Source: Eubacteriales bacterium (GTDB lineage Bacteria > Bacillota > Clostridia > Oscillospirales > Butyricicoccaceae). From it: a stretch of DNA of 42,488 nucleotides. The position numbers and the translations under genes are program-made. The notes beneath the pieces are model-generated. The model saw only the letters and a program-made list of their open reading frames with translations. It had not been told where the DNA came from and did no database searches. Shown one piece after another: positions 16,796 through 25,379 of this stretch (position 1 is its first letter; every line of letters starts with the position of its first letter). Where the stretch lies: the NCBI GenBank assembly GCA_030539335.1, contig JAUNSG010000018.1, positions 1 through 42,488 of the forward strand, written 5' to 3'.

Positions 16796-16847
16796 TAAGC
16801 GGAACGTTCTATCATAGGAGTAGACCACAAAAAAGGAGGCTCATAGA

Positions 16848-17537
16848 ATGGAGTTTTTGAGAGTTGAGAATTTATGTAAGGTCTATGGAACGGGAGAGAA
16901 TCAGATCACGGCACTGGACCATGTTTCCCTGACGATCGAAAAGGGGGAATTCACCGCGATCATCGGCTCCTCCGGCTCGGGAAAATCCACCTTGCTGCAC
17001 ATCATTGCGGGGGTTGATCTGCCGACGAGCGGGAGCGTATATCTCGACGGGCAGGATGTCTACGCCCAGAGCAATGAAAAGCTCGCGATTTTCCGCAGAC
17101 GGCAGGTTGGATTGATCTATCAGTTCCACAACCTCATCCCCACACTGAACGTGGTGGAGAACATCACTCTGCCGGTTCTGATGGATCGGAGAAAGATCAA
17201 CGAGGAACGGCTGGAGGAACTGCTGGAGCTGCTGGGAATGCAGGAGCGGAAAACGCACTTGCCAAACCAGCTTTCGGGCGGACAGCAGCAGCGGGTCGCC
17301 ATCGGACGTGCGCTGATGAATGCGCCGGCCGTCATGCTGGCCGATGAACCGACCGGAAGCCTGGACAGCCGCAACGGACATGAGATCATCAAGCTGCTGA
17401 AGGAAAGCAATAAAAAATATGGTCAGACGCTGCTTCTCGTCACCCACGACGAAAACATCGCCTTGCAGGCGGACCGCATCATCACCATTGCCGATGGACG
17501 CGTGGTACGGGATGAGAGGCTGGTGAGCCGGTCGTGA
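16848..17537 (+). CDS. ABC transporter ATP-binding protein (MacB/BceA type)
   Basis: This 229-residue ATPase is complete, with Walker [10 protein letters not shown] near 40-48, Q-loop [12 protein letters not shown], signature LSGGQQQR, Walker [13 protein letters not shown] and switch His in LVTHDE. It belongs to the exporter class that pairs with FtsX-like permeases. AAAGGAGG precedes the ATG. The last bases overlap the permease start as GTGA. The tandem repeats upstream suggest induction by the adjacent two-component system. Confidence 0.94.
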   Translation: MEFLRVENLCKVYGTGENQITALDHVSLTIEKGEFTAIIGSSGSGKSTLLHIIAGVDLPTSGSVYLDGQDVYAQSNEKLAIFRRRQVGLIYQFHNLIPTLNVVENITLPVLMDRRKINEERLEELLELLGMQERKTHLPNQLSGGQQQRVAIGRALMNAPAVMLADEPTGSLDSRNGHEIIKLLKESNKKYGQTLLLVTHDENIALQADRIITIADGRVVRDERLVSRS

Positions 17538-20071
17538 ATATTTTTCACAAAGTTGCCCTGCAGGGCCTGAAAAAGAACCGCACACGGACGTTTGTGACCA
17601 TTTTGGGTGTTCTGCTGTCCGCCGCTCTGTTCACAGGAGTTGCTACCTTTGCCGTTTCCCTACAGCATTATATGATTCGGGGCGCAGAGGTCAAGTATGG
17701 CAGTTGGCATGTCGCTCTGCCGGAATCGGATTCGGATTTTGTGGCGGATGCCGAGCAGGACAGCCGTGTTTCGGAGATTGTAACCCTGCAAAATCTCGGC
17801 TATGCCGCGCTGAAGGACGGGAAAAACCCCGACAAGCCCTATCTGTTCCTCTCGGGATGGGATCAAAAGGCGTTTGACACCCTCCCGCTCAAGCTGATTT
17901 CCGGAAGACTGCCGGAGAGAAGCAATGAGGTCCTGATCCCGGCGCATTTGGCGGCAAACGGCGGTGTGAAAATCTCAGTAGGAGATACCATCTCCCTCGC
18001 GGTCGGCGACCGCATGAGCGATGGACAGAAGCTCGGCCAGCACGATGCGTACCTTCCCGGGACGGAAACGCTTGTGCCGACGGGGGAAACGGCCTATACC
18101 GTTGTCGGCATCTGCCAGCGCCCGGCTATCGAGGAATTCCGTGCGCCCGGGTATACGCTGATCACGACGGCGAAAACCAGCGCGGCGGATGACCTCTCGG
18201 TTTTTGTCACGCTGAAAAACCCCTACCGGATTCGTTCATACACACAGGGCATAGAAGGGGACTATATCTTAAATGACGATGTACTGCGCTTTCTGGGGCT
18301 TTCCGGCGAAAAAGTGCTCACGGTTCTGCTCTATTCGATTGTCGCTATTCTCGTGGTGCTGGTCGTCATCGGCTCCGTTTTTTTGATTTACAATGCCTTT
18401 CATATCTCTCTGAACGAGCGTACCCATCAGTTCGGCATCCTGATGTCGGTGGGCGCGACAGAAAGGCAATTGCGCAACTCCGTTCTGTTTGAAGGACTGT
18501 GCATCGGCGCCATCGGGATTCCACTCGGGATTCTGGTCGGCGTGCCGGGCGCCAAGCTGATCCTGCTTCTTGTGGAAAAGAATTTTATCAACTTGATGTA
18601 TGACGGCGTGTCGCTGGATCTGGTGGTATCAGCGCCGATTCTCCTCGCCGCCGCTGGGATCAGTCTGGTCACGATTTTGCTTTCCGCGTATCTTCCGGCG
18701 AAGAAGGCCGCATCGATACCGGTGATGGACTGCATCCGGCAGACCAATGCGATCAAGCTGGAGGGGAAGGAGCAGAAAACCTCGCGGCTGGTACAGCGGT
18801 TTTTGGGGCTGGAGGAGATGCTGGCGCTCAAAAATTTCAAGCGCAACAAGCGGCGGTACCGCAGCATTGTGCTGTCACTCACCTTCAGCGTTGTGTTGTT
18901 TGTGTCGGCCAATGCATTCGGGACCTATCTGCATCAGTCCGCAGAAAATTCCAATGAGGTCGTGGAACAGTACGACATTGTCTTTTCCTCCCGTGACATG
19001 GGGGAGGACGAACTGCTTTCGCTTTATGGCCAGATGAAGGATGTCCAAGATGTGACGGCGAGCGGCTATCAGGCGCAGGCGACCTACCCCTGCGTGCTGC
19101 CGGCCGACCAGCTTTCCGACCGTTTCTTTGATACCTTTGGGCCGTTTCTCTCCTATGACGGCAAAAGCAAGACGGTGGATGCCATGCTGGATGTTGTATT
19201 CGTGGACGACGACAGCTACCGGAAACAGCGGAAGCGCCTTGGCCTGTCGGAGGAGGACGATGCCGGAGCGGACAACAAAATGATTATGGCGGCGTTTGTG
19301 GAGGGATATATGTATCTGCAGGATGAGCCGATGGAAATCACCCTTTGCGATGAAGACGGCGAGGCGGCGAGGACCATCCATGCGACCTGCGTCAACGACT
19401 ATCCGGACTTGCTTCCGCCGGAGGCGGGGGAAACTTACCGCGGCTACAGCCTTTTGCTGATTGTGCCCTATGAGGCGAAAGCCAGCTTTGATGCGCTGGG
19501 GACAGCCGTACAGACCACGCTGGGCATGACCTTTGAATCCGACAACCCCGGTGGTTCCACCGCCCGGATGCGGACGCTCCTCGATGCGAACAGCGTTGCA
19601 TCGGATTATACACTTTACAACGTCTATGAAATTCTGGAGCAAAACCGCAACATTGAGTTTGTCATCAACCTGTTCGCGGCGGTGTTTATCCTGATGATTA
19701 CCCTGATCGCGGTTGCCAACGTATTCAATACGATCTCTACCAACATCCGCCTGCGCCGGCGCGAGCTTGCGATGCTCCGCTCGGTGGGCATGTCCGACCG
19801 GGACTTCAACCGGATGATGTGCTTTGAATGCGTCCTGTACGGCGCACAGACCATGCTGTGGGGACTGCCGCTCTCCGTGCTCCTGTCCGTTTTGATCTAC
19901 CGGGGCATGATTCTCGGCGGCGCTTTTGCACTCACCTATGTGTTCCCGTGGGACAGTATCGCGATCAGTGTGTCCGGCGTGTTCCTGATCGTACTGATTA
20001 CCATGCTGTATGTCACGAGCAAAATCCGGAAGGAAAATATCATCGATGCCCTTCGGGATGAGATCACCTGA
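17534..20071 (+). CDS. FtsX-like ABC transporter permease with two external domains
   Basis: This 845-residue membrane protein starts at GTG 17534, overlapping the ATPase stop. Predicted order: TM near 20-40, external domain about 45-250, three TM with an FtsX domain (about 255-390), a TM near 440-460, external domain about 470-700, then three TM with a second FtsX domain (about 705-840; ELAMLRSVGMSDRDFNRMM). This duplicated 8-helix plan is unlike the 10-helix BceB. With the adjacent kinase and regulator it probably exports or releases a membrane-active peptide (inference). Confidence 0.9.
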   Translation: MNIFHKVALQGLKKNRTRTFVTILGVLLSAALFTGVATFAVSLQHYMIRGAEVKYGSWHVALPESDSDFVADAEQDSRVSEIVTLQNLGYAALKDGKNPDKPYLFLSGWDQKAFDTLPLKLISGRLPERSNEVLIPAHLAANGGVKISVGDTISLAVGDRMSDGQKLGQHDAYLPGTETLVPTGETAYTVVGICQRPAIEEFRAPGYTLITTAKTSAADDLSVFVTLKNPYRIRSYTQGIEGDYILNDDVLRFLGLSGEKVLTVLLYSIVAILVVLVVIGSVFLIYNAFHISLNERTHQFGILMSVGATERQLRNSVLFEGLCIGAIGIPLGILVGVPGAKLILLLVEKNFINLMYDGVSLDLVVSAPILLAAAGISLVTILLSAYLPAKKAASIPVMDCIRQTNAIKLEGKEQKTSRLVQRFLGLEEMLALKNFKRNKRRYRSIVLSLTFSVVLFVSANAFGTYLHQSAENSNEVVEQYDIVFSSRDMGEDELLSLYGQMKDVQDVTASGYQAQATYPCVLPADQLSDRFFDTFGPFLSYDGKSKTVDAMLDVVFVDDDSYRKQRKRLGLSEEDDAGADNKMIMAAFVEGYMYLQDEPMEITLCDEDGEAARTIHATCVNDYPDLLPPEAGETYRGYSLLLIVPYEAKASFDALGTAVQTTLGMTFESDNPGGSTARMRTLLDANSVASDYTLYNVYEILEQNRNIEFVINLFAAVFILMITLIAVANVFNTISTNIRLRRRELAMLRSVGMSDRDFNRMMCFECVLYGAQTMLWGLPLSVLLSVLIYRGMILGGAFALTYVFPWDSIAISVSGVFLIVLITMLYVTSKIRKENIIDALRDEIT

Positions 20072-20111
20072 ACCGAAGGGCTTTGCGGAAACGTATCATA
20101 AAATCTGCTCT

Positions 20112-20140
20112 TTGTTTTGTTGAAAAAATTATGGTAAAAT
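20112..20140 (+). promoter_or_regulatory. Promoter of the YczE-like gene
   Basis: TTGTTT, 17-bp spacer, TAAAAT (20135-20140). Confidence 0.6.
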
Positions 20141-20173
20141 GAAAGGAGATGATGAGAAAAGGGAGGGCTTTGG

Positions 20174-20845
20174 TTGAAGAGCAGACGAACAAAGCTGGAA
20201 ACGTTCCGGCGATATATCTTGTGCGTAATTGGCGTATTTTTTTCCGCGCTGGGTATTGCGATTGTGCGGCTGGCGGATCTGGGCGTATCGCCGATTTCCT
20301 CCGTGGCCAACGTCATGAGTCTGAAATTTTCCATGCTGTCCCTGGGCAATTGGCTGATTATTTGGAACTGTGTGATGATTCTCGGACAGATTTTGATCCT
20401 GCGCCGACGGTTTCAACCCGTCCAGCTCATGCAGGTTCCGCTTTCCATTCTGTTTGGCTATTTTACGGATTTTGGTATGTGGGTATTTGCCTGGGCGACA
20501 TGGGATTTTTATCCGATGCGTCTGGTCAATGTCGCTGTCGGTACCTGCCTGATGGGCTTTGGTATTGCAATTTGCGTCATTGCGGATGCGGTTATGAATT
20601 CCGGCGAGGCCTTTGTCAAGGCGGTTTCGGACACCACGCATTTGGAATTTGGCAATGTAAAAATTGGATTTGATGTCAGCTGTGTGGTATTGTCGATTGT
20701 TTTATCGCTGGGTTTCTTTGCGTTTACGATTCGAGGGACCCGGGAGGGAACCATTATTGCGGCGCTGTGTACCGGCATTGTCATCAAATTTTTTACCCGA
20801 TTGCTGAGACATCCGATGGAACGCATATTCGGCCTGCATCCTTGA
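20174..20845 (+). CDS. YczE/YyaS/YitT-family membrane protein
   Basis: This 223-residue protein has about five to six membrane helices. It contains the family stretch GIAIVRLADLGVSPISSVANVMS and later GFGIAICVIADAVMNSGEAFVKAVS. I chose the TTG start at 20174 because GGGAGG lies 8 bp upstream and no ATG occurs before the first helix. The function of the family is not established; Bacillus YczE is linked to lipopeptide production. It has its own promoter after the ABC permease gene. Confidence 0.78.
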   Translation: MKSRRTKLETFRRYILCVIGVFFSALGIAIVRLADLGVSPISSVANVMSLKFSMLSLGNWLIIWNCVMILGQILILRRRFQPVQLMQVPLSILFGYFTDFGMWVFAWATWDFYPMRLVNVAVGTCLMGFGIAICVIADAVMNSGEAFVKAVSDTTHLEFGNVKIGFDVSCVVLSIVLSLGFFAFTIRGTREGTIIAALCTGIVIKFFTRLLRHPMERIFGLHP

Positions 20846-20849
20846 AAAG

Positions 20850-20891
20850 CAACGCCGGAGGCTCGGTACCGTTTTTATCGGCGCGGCGTTG
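20850..20891 (+). other. Inverted repeat between the YczE-like and GH3 genes
   Basis: CAACGCCG (20850-20857) and CGGCGTTG (20884-20891) bracket an internal CGGTACCGTTTTT. It could act as a weak terminator of the upstream gene. Its right arm overlaps the -35 of the GH3 promoter. Confidence 0.35.
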
Positions 20892-20917
20892 TAATACGGC
20901 CGGAAAAATGATATGAT
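20889..20917 (+). promoter_or_regulatory. Promoter of the GH3 gene
   Basis: TTGTAA, 17-bp spacer, TATGAT (20912-20917), about 40 bp before the start codon. Confidence 0.7.
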
Positions 20918-20955
20918 AAGCGATAGAATACCAAAAACCGGAGCGGAACACACGT

Positions 20956-22155
20956 ATGAGACAGATTAGCAGAAAAAAGGGAATACTGACCGGCATCCTG
21001 CTCAGCGCGCTGCTTTGCTGCGCCGGGTGCGGGGCGCAGTCGGCGCAGGCCGGGACAGACGGAAGCGCTGTGGAGCCGTCCGCATCGGGCGGGGAGGCAC
21101 GTACCCAGGAGGAATCGATCGAGGAGATTTTGCAGGGGATGACGCTGGAAGAGAAGGCGGCCCAATTGTTTATCGTTCTCCCGGAGGATCTGGTGGACGG
21201 AGTGGACTGCGTCATTCAGGCGGGCGATGCGACCCGGGAGGGACTGGAAGCCCATCCGGTCGGCGGCGTGATCTATATGGAACAGAATCTGGAATCGGCG
21301 GAGCAGGTCCAGGAAATGCTGGCCAATGTACAGCAGTTCAGCCGGGATCGCATTGGGCTTCCGCTGTTCCTCGGTGTCGATGAGGAGGGCGGCACGGTCG
21401 CCCGCGTCGCCGGAAGCGGCAACTTTGATGTACCGGATGTCGGCAATATGGCGGACATCGATTCGGTGGAACAGGCGGAACAGGCCGGGGAGACCATCGG
21501 CAAGTATCTTTCGGAGCTGGGCTTTAATCTGGACTTTGCACCGGACGCCGACGTCTGGAGCAATCCGGACAATGAAATTGTCAAATACCGTTCGTTCGGT
21601 GACGATCCACAGACGGTGTCGGAGCGGTCGCTGGCGGTGCTGGACGGCCTGCAAAAGCAGGGGGTGTGCGGGGTGCTCAAGCACTTCCCGGGGCATGGTG
21701 CGACGGAAGGCGATACGCATGAGGGCTATGCCTATACCAGCAAGACGTTGGAGGAGCTGGAGGAATGCGAGCTGATTCCCTTCCAAAACGGCGTGGACAA
21801 CGGTGCGCCGATGATGATGGCAGCGCATATCTCCCTGCCGAATGTGATTGGCGACGACACACCGGCCTCCCTGTCGGAGGAGATCATTACCGGACTTCTG
21901 CGGGAGCAGATGGGGTATGATGGCGTTGTGGTGACCGATGCGATGAACATGGGCGCCATTGCGCAGAATTATTCGTCGGAGGAAGCGGCGGTCAAGGCGC
22001 TGGCCGCGGGTGCGGATCTGATTTTAATGCCGGAGGATTTTGCCGCCGCGTATCAGGGCGTACTGGACGCCGTGCAGGATGGAACCCTCACCGAGGAGCG
22101 GCTCGATCAGTCTCTGCGGCGGATTCTCAAGGTCAAGCTGGAGATGCCGTCGTAA
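20956..22155 (+). CDS. nagZ: Beta-N-acetylhexosaminidase lipoprotein, GH3 family (NagZ-like)
   Basis: This 399-residue protein begins with a lipoprotein signal (LLCCAGC, lipid Cys at residue 24) and a Ser/Gly/Ala-rich spacer. The GH3 barrel carries LGVDEEGGTVARV, the KHFPGHG motif with the Asp-His dyad in GDTHEGY, and the nucleophile Asp in VVVTDAMNMGAI. It should remove N-acetylglucosamine from muropeptides outside the membrane (family role for exported NagZ of Firmicutes). Transcription ends in a shared terminator with the convergent gene. Confidence 0.9.
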   Translation: MRQISRKKGILTGILLSALLCCAGCGAQSAQAGTDGSAVEPSASGGEARTQEESIEEILQGMTLEEKAAQLFIVLPEDLVDGVDCVIQAGDATREGLEAHPVGGVIYMEQNLESAEQVQEMLANVQQFSRDRIGLPLFLGVDEEGGTVARVAGSGNFDVPDVGNMADIDSVEQAEQAGETIGKYLSELGFNLDFAPDADVWSNPDNEIVKYRSFGDDPQTVSERSLAVLDGLQKQGVCGVLKHFPGHGATEGDTHEGYAYTSKTLEELEECELIPFQNGVDNGAPMMMAAHISLPNVIGDDTPASLSEEIITGLLREQMGYDGVVVTDAMNMGAIAQNYSSEEAAVKALAAGADLILMPEDFAAAYQGVLDAVQDGTLTEERLDQSLRRILKVKLEMPS

Positions 22156-22170
22156 AAAAAACGAAAAAAA

Positions 22171-22205
22171 TACAGCCCTGTCGGCGTTGTCCGACGGGGC
22201 TGTTT
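22171..22205. terminator. Bidirectional terminator
   Basis: The stem ACAGCCCTGTCGG / CCGACGGGGCTGT has A-rich sequence on its left and TGTTTG on its right. The stronger U tract reads on the minus strand, so it mainly serves the convergent minus-strand gene. Confidence 0.85.
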
Positions 22206-22217
22206 GCGTATCGGTGG

Positions 22218-22898
22218 TTATCCATGGCAGAGGAATGCCATCCGTTTTTTGTATGCGTCCTCTTTGCGGACGCACCGGGCGTCATAGGCGGACAGCCTTG
22301 CACTGCGGCGGCGCGGCTCCGGGCGGAAGGAGGGGAAGCGTGCGGCGCGCTCGATGGAATGGTACAGGCGGTCCACCGTTTGGTTGGCCTTTAGGATGGC
22401 ATGGTACAGCCGGGACTGGTTCGGATGGGGGTGGTAGAGCGTTTGAATGGCTGCATCCAGCTCTGTAACAATCCGTCCCATCTGCGCTTCCTGTTCATAG
22501 AGGGCATAGGCGCCCTGCTGTCCCTCCAGTGTTTCGCAGCGTCCGGACGTCAGATACGCACAGAGGGAGCAGACGGCGACAAAATTGCGGTATCGGGGGT
22601 CGATCACATCTGCCGCGTAAAAATGGGATAATACGGCTTTGCTCTGTTGAAGTCTGGCCCGTACGGCGGGGATTTCGGCGTTCAGCACACGGGCCAGAGG
22701 CAGGGAGCGCTGATAGCGCCTGTAGCGACGGAGGAGGTCGTCTTCGGCGTCCCGTGTGGAGCAGTCCGGGACAGTGACCGGGAGGGGGAGGTGGTCTCTC
22801 TGGTTTTGGAGCAGATCCAGAAGGGTCTGCTGCTCGAATACCGCTTTCTCCATCTCGTATACAATCGTTATATATTCTTTTGTCTCGTCGATGGTCAT
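22218..22898 (-). CDS. Uncharacterised protein, divergent from an XRE regulator
   Basis: This 226-residue protein has no confident functional match. It is mostly helical and charged, with a coiled-coil-like N-terminus (ITIVYEMEKAVFEQQTLLDLLQNQ). The central block YRNFVAVCSLCAYLTSGRC..LEGQQGAYALYEQEAQMG resembles a stretch that I recall from unannotated Firmicute proteins; those usually have a membrane segment before it, which is absent here. The C-terminus is very basic with RPEPRRRSARLS. The ribosome site AAAGAGGT precedes the ATG. It shares a 124-bp divergent region, with tandem 20-bp repeats, with the XRE gene, which may regulate it. Confidence 0.75.
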   Translation of the reverse strand: MTIDETKEYITIVYEMEKAVFEQQTLLDLLQNQRDHLPLPVTVPDCSTRDAEDDLLRRYRRYQRSLPLARVLNAEIPAVRARLQQSKAVLSHFYAADVIDPRYRNFVAVCSLCAYLTSGRCETLEGQQGAYALYEQEAQMGRIVTELDAAIQTLYHPHPNQSRLYHAILKANQTVDRLYHSIERAARFPSFRPEPRRRSARLSAYDARCVRKEDAYKKRMAFLCHG

Positions 22899-22914
22899 AG
22901 TTACCTCTTTTTAG

Positions 22915-22954
22915 CTAGAACGAATAAATACTAACTAGAACTGAAAAATACTAA
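22915..22954. repeat. Tandem 20-bp repeat in a divergent promoter region
   Basis: Two adjacent units, each CTAGAAC-N4-AAATACTAA (22915-22934 and 22935-22954), match at 17 of 20 bases. A further TACTAA at 22994-22999 overlaps a possible -10 for the XRE gene (TTGGAT at 22971-22976, 17-bp spacer). These are the likely operators of the XRE regulator (inference). Confidence 0.6.
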
Positions 22955-23022
22955 TAATGCAATTGTATCTTGGATTCGTGATAGTGTCAATAGTACTAAT
23001 AAGTGCTAAAGGCGGGGTGAAT

Positions 23023-23244
23023 ATGTATTTACATTTTCGACGCTTACGAGATATGGGAGAGGATTCTGACCTAAGCCAGAGAGAAATTGCAGAAATTTTG
23101 GGAATCCAACAGACAGTCTACTCTCGCTATGAACGCGGCTTCCAGACCATCCCGCTCGAGCATCTGATCCGGCTCGCGGACTATTATCAGGTCTCCACCG
23201 ATTACCTCCTGGAACGGACAAACAACCCGAACATCAACCGATAA
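23023..23244 (+). CDS. Small XRE-family transcriptional regulator
   Basis: This 73-residue single-domain HTH protein has LSQREIAEILGIQQTVYSRYERG at about 17-39 and the usual tail PLEHLIRLADYYQVSTDYLLERT. I chose ATG 23023 because GGCGGGG lies just upstream and the domain starts at once; the frame is open from 22957 but that part would be a meaningless hydrophobic extension across the promoter. It probably represses itself and the divergent gene through the TACTAA repeats (inference). Confidence 0.87.
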   Translation: MYLHFRRLRDMGEDSDLSQREIAEILGIQQTVYSRYERGFQTIPLEHLIRLADYYQVSTDYLLERTNNPNINR

Positions 23245-23283
23245 ACCGTACTTCCGGAATGCGGGAAGTGCGGTTGTTTTTTT
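23244..23283 (+). terminator. Rho-independent terminator
   Basis: The stem AACCGTACTTCC / GGAAGTGCGGTT is followed by GTTTTTTT. It begins on the last base of the XRE stop codon. Confidence 0.9.
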
Positions 23284-23317
23284 GCATTCTATGTATCCGC
23301 ATCGGGTAAGGTTTTTC

Positions 23318-23346
23318 TTGCAAGCGGAACAGGGGTGCGGTATAAT
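23318..23346 (+). promoter_or_regulatory. Promoter of the apbE operon
   Basis: TTGCAA, 17-bp spacer, TATAAT (23341-23346), 32 bp before the apbE start. Confidence 0.8.
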
Positions 23347-23378
23347 GTCGGTAGTTGTTACATTACGGAGGAAATCGA

Positions 23379-24416
23379 ATGAAACGGAGTTTGTTTTGGC
23401 TAATTTTGGCGGTCACCGGAGCGATGCTGCTTCTCGGCGGCTGTGGCGCAAAGGAGCAGGCGGCGCAGGAAACGGCATCCGAGCAGCAGGCCTCGCAGGA
23501 TTTTTATGCCATGGATACGGTGATGAATATTACTGCATACGGAGAGAAGGCCGACGAGGCGGTACAGGAGTGCGTACAGTACATCAACGAGCTGGAAGCC
23601 GCGATCTCCCGCACACAGGAGAACAGTGAGATCAGCCAGCTCAATGACGCGGACGGAGAAGCGGTAGAGCTTTCGGAGCAGACGGCGGACATTCTGCATG
23701 ACGCATTGGAAATTGCACAGAAGACCGAAGGGAAGTTTGACCCGACCGTTGCCTCGCTGTCCGACCTGTGGCAGATCGGCACGGAGGACGCGCATCTGCC
23801 GGAAGAGAAGGAAATCCAGGACGCCCTGGAGCCTGTCGGCTACACCAAAGTAACACAGGACGGAACGAGCGTGACCATGGAGCCGGGAACCCGCATCGAT
23901 CTGGGCGGCATCGGAAAGGGCTATGCTGCGGATCATGTCGTGGAGATTTTGGAAAGCTATGATGTGGAACGCGCCATCATTTCGCTTGGCGGAAACATTT
24001 ACGCCTATGGAAGCAAGGGCGACGGTGTGGACTGGAAGGTTGCCATCACCGATCCGGATCATGAAGAGGACTATCTCGGCACGCTGTCGGTCAGCGATAC
24101 AAGCATTGTCACAAGCGGAGACTACGAGCGGTATTTTGAGCAGGACGGAAAGCGTTACTGCCATATCTTTGATTCTTCGACCGGTTATCCGGCGGAAACC
24201 GACCTGCGCAGTGTGACGATTGTCTCTCCGGATTCTACCACGGCGGACGGCTATTCGACGGCGCTGTTTGTCATGGGGTGCGATAAAGCGATCGAATTTT
24301 GCGAACAAAATGACATCGAAGCAGTGCTGGTGCGCGACGATCATACCGTTTTTGTGACGGATGGGATCAAGGACCGGTTTGAGCTGCTCAGCACGGAGTA
24401 CCAATATGAAGAATAA
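23379..24416 (+). CDS. apbE: FAD:protein FMN transferase (ApbE), lipoprotein
   Basis: This 345-residue exported lipoprotein (LLLGGC, lipid Cys at 22) covalently attaches FMN from FAD to Thr/Ser of target proteins on the outer face of the membrane (family role). Visible motifs are FYAMDTVMNITAYG, EGKFDPTVASLSDLW, RIDLGGIGKGYAADH, SLGGNIYAYG and HIFDSSTGYPAET. The start is ATG 23379 with CGGAGG upstream. It overlaps the next gene by 11 bp. No FMN-binding target domain is encoded in the window. Confidence 0.93.
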   Translation: MKRSLFWLILAVTGAMLLLGGCGAKEQAAQETASEQQASQDFYAMDTVMNITAYGEKADEAVQECVQYINELEAAISRTQENSEISQLNDADGEAVELSEQTADILHDALEIAQKTEGKFDPTVASLSDLWQIGTEDAHLPEEKEIQDALEPVGYTKVTQDGTSVTMEPGTRIDLGGIGKGYAADHVVEILESYDVERAIISLGGNIYAYGSKGDGVDWKVAITDPDHEEDYLGTLSVSDTSIVTSGDYERYFEQDGKRYCHIFDSSTGYPAETDLRSVTIVSPDSTTADGYSTALFVMGCDKAIEFCEQNDIEAVLVRDDHTVFVTDGIKDRFELLSTEYQYEE

Positions 24417-24801
24417 GCTGGGACTGCGGCCGGGAGATTTTCTCCTGTTTGCCTTGATTCTTCTGGGCGCCTGTGCGATCTGGATTCGCTTTGCCATGCT
24501 GCAGACCGATCAGGTGTATGGGGAGATCTGGCAGGACGGCGAATGTGTACAGCGCATCGAGCTGGCCGATTCCTACCGCAACACCTTCACACTGGACGGC
24601 GATTCGACCGAATACACGATTGAAGTGGATGGGAAGCGGATGCGGTTTGTGGATTCGCAGTGCCCGGATCACACCTGTGAGCGCACGGGATGGATTTCGC
24701 GCGTCGGTGATACCGCCGTATGCCTGCCGAACCGGGTGCTGATTAAAATTGTCCGTGCGGACGGTTCGTCTGACGGCGAAGTGGACGCCACCGTGCGATG
24801 A
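24406..24801 (+). CDS. NusG domain II-containing membrane-anchored protein
   Basis: This 131-residue protein has one N-terminal membrane helix (about 11-30) and an external NusG-domain-II-like fold. The family motif VDSQCPDHTCERTGWI carries two Cys that could bind metal or form a disulphide. It begins inside the apbE gene and ends on the ATGA before the next gene. Such proteins recur beside ApbE and Gx-type transporters in clostridia, which points to a role in flavin-based redox at the membrane. The exact function is unknown. Confidence 0.85.
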   Translation: MKNKLGLRPGDFLLFALILLGACAIWIRFAMLQTDQVYGEIWQDGECVQRIELADSYRNTFTLDGDSTEYTIEVDGKRMRFVDSQCPDHTCERTGWISRVGDTAVCLPNRVLIKIVRADGSSDGEVDATVR

Positions 24802-24812
24802 GGAGGGGAACG

Positions 24813-25325
24813 ATGAGCAAATCCAAACGCATTGCGCTGTGCGGTGTACTGACTGCGCTGGCACTGGCGCTGTCTCTGGCGGAGCGCATGATTCCGCTTG
24901 AGCTGCTGGTTCCGATTCCGGGAATCAAGCTGGGTCTGGCGAATGTCGTCACGATGTTCGCACTGCTGTTTCTCTCTGCACGGGAAGCTTTTGGTATTTT
25001 ATTTTGCCGCGTGACGCTGGCGGCGCTGTTTGCGGGCAGCATAACGGCGTTTGCGTTCAGCCTGCTCGGCGGATTGCTGGCGCTCATGACGACATGGCTC
25101 CTGCTGCACCGCCGCGGAAGCTGGTTTTCGCTGTACGGCATCAGCGCCGCTTCGGCCGCGATGCATAACGTCGGACAGGTTCTCGCCGGCATTGTCATCA
25201 TGCAGAGCGTCAATGTCATTGCGTATTTGCCGCTGCTGCTGGTTTCCGCCATTCCGATGGGCTTTTTGACCGGTGGGATCATTACCGTACTGGACAAGCA
25301 TATGAAGCACATGCGGTTGGTATAA
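24813..25325 (+). CDS. Gx transporter family / heptaprenyl diphosphate synthase component I-like membrane protein
   Basis: This 170-residue protein has about five helices and the family stretch LSLAERMIPLELLVPIPGIKLGLANVVTM. AGGAGGGG lies 6 bp before ATG 24813, so I prefer it to the ATG at 24798 that overlaps the previous stop. Its domain is often labelled heptaprenyl diphosphate synthase component I, but it looks like a small S-component-type transporter. Context with ApbE suggests a flavin- or quinone-related substrate (inference). Confidence 0.85.
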   Translation: MSKSKRIALCGVLTALALALSLAERMIPLELLVPIPGIKLGLANVVTMFALLFLSAREAFGILFCRVTLAALFAGSITAFAFSLLGGLLALMTTWLLLHRRGSWFSLYGISAASAAMHNVGQVLAGIVIMQSVNVIAYLPLLLVSAIPMGFLTGGIITVLDKHMKHMRLV

Positions 25326-25379
25326 AATTGCATTCATCTGGGATACTAAGGGAAATTAACAAATTGGAGGTATACTCAG

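Noticed and set aside
22915..22954. Tandem 20-bp repeat as a CRISPR remnant
   Set aside because: The units are contiguous with no spacers, only two copies exist, and they lie in a divergent promoter beside an HTH gene.
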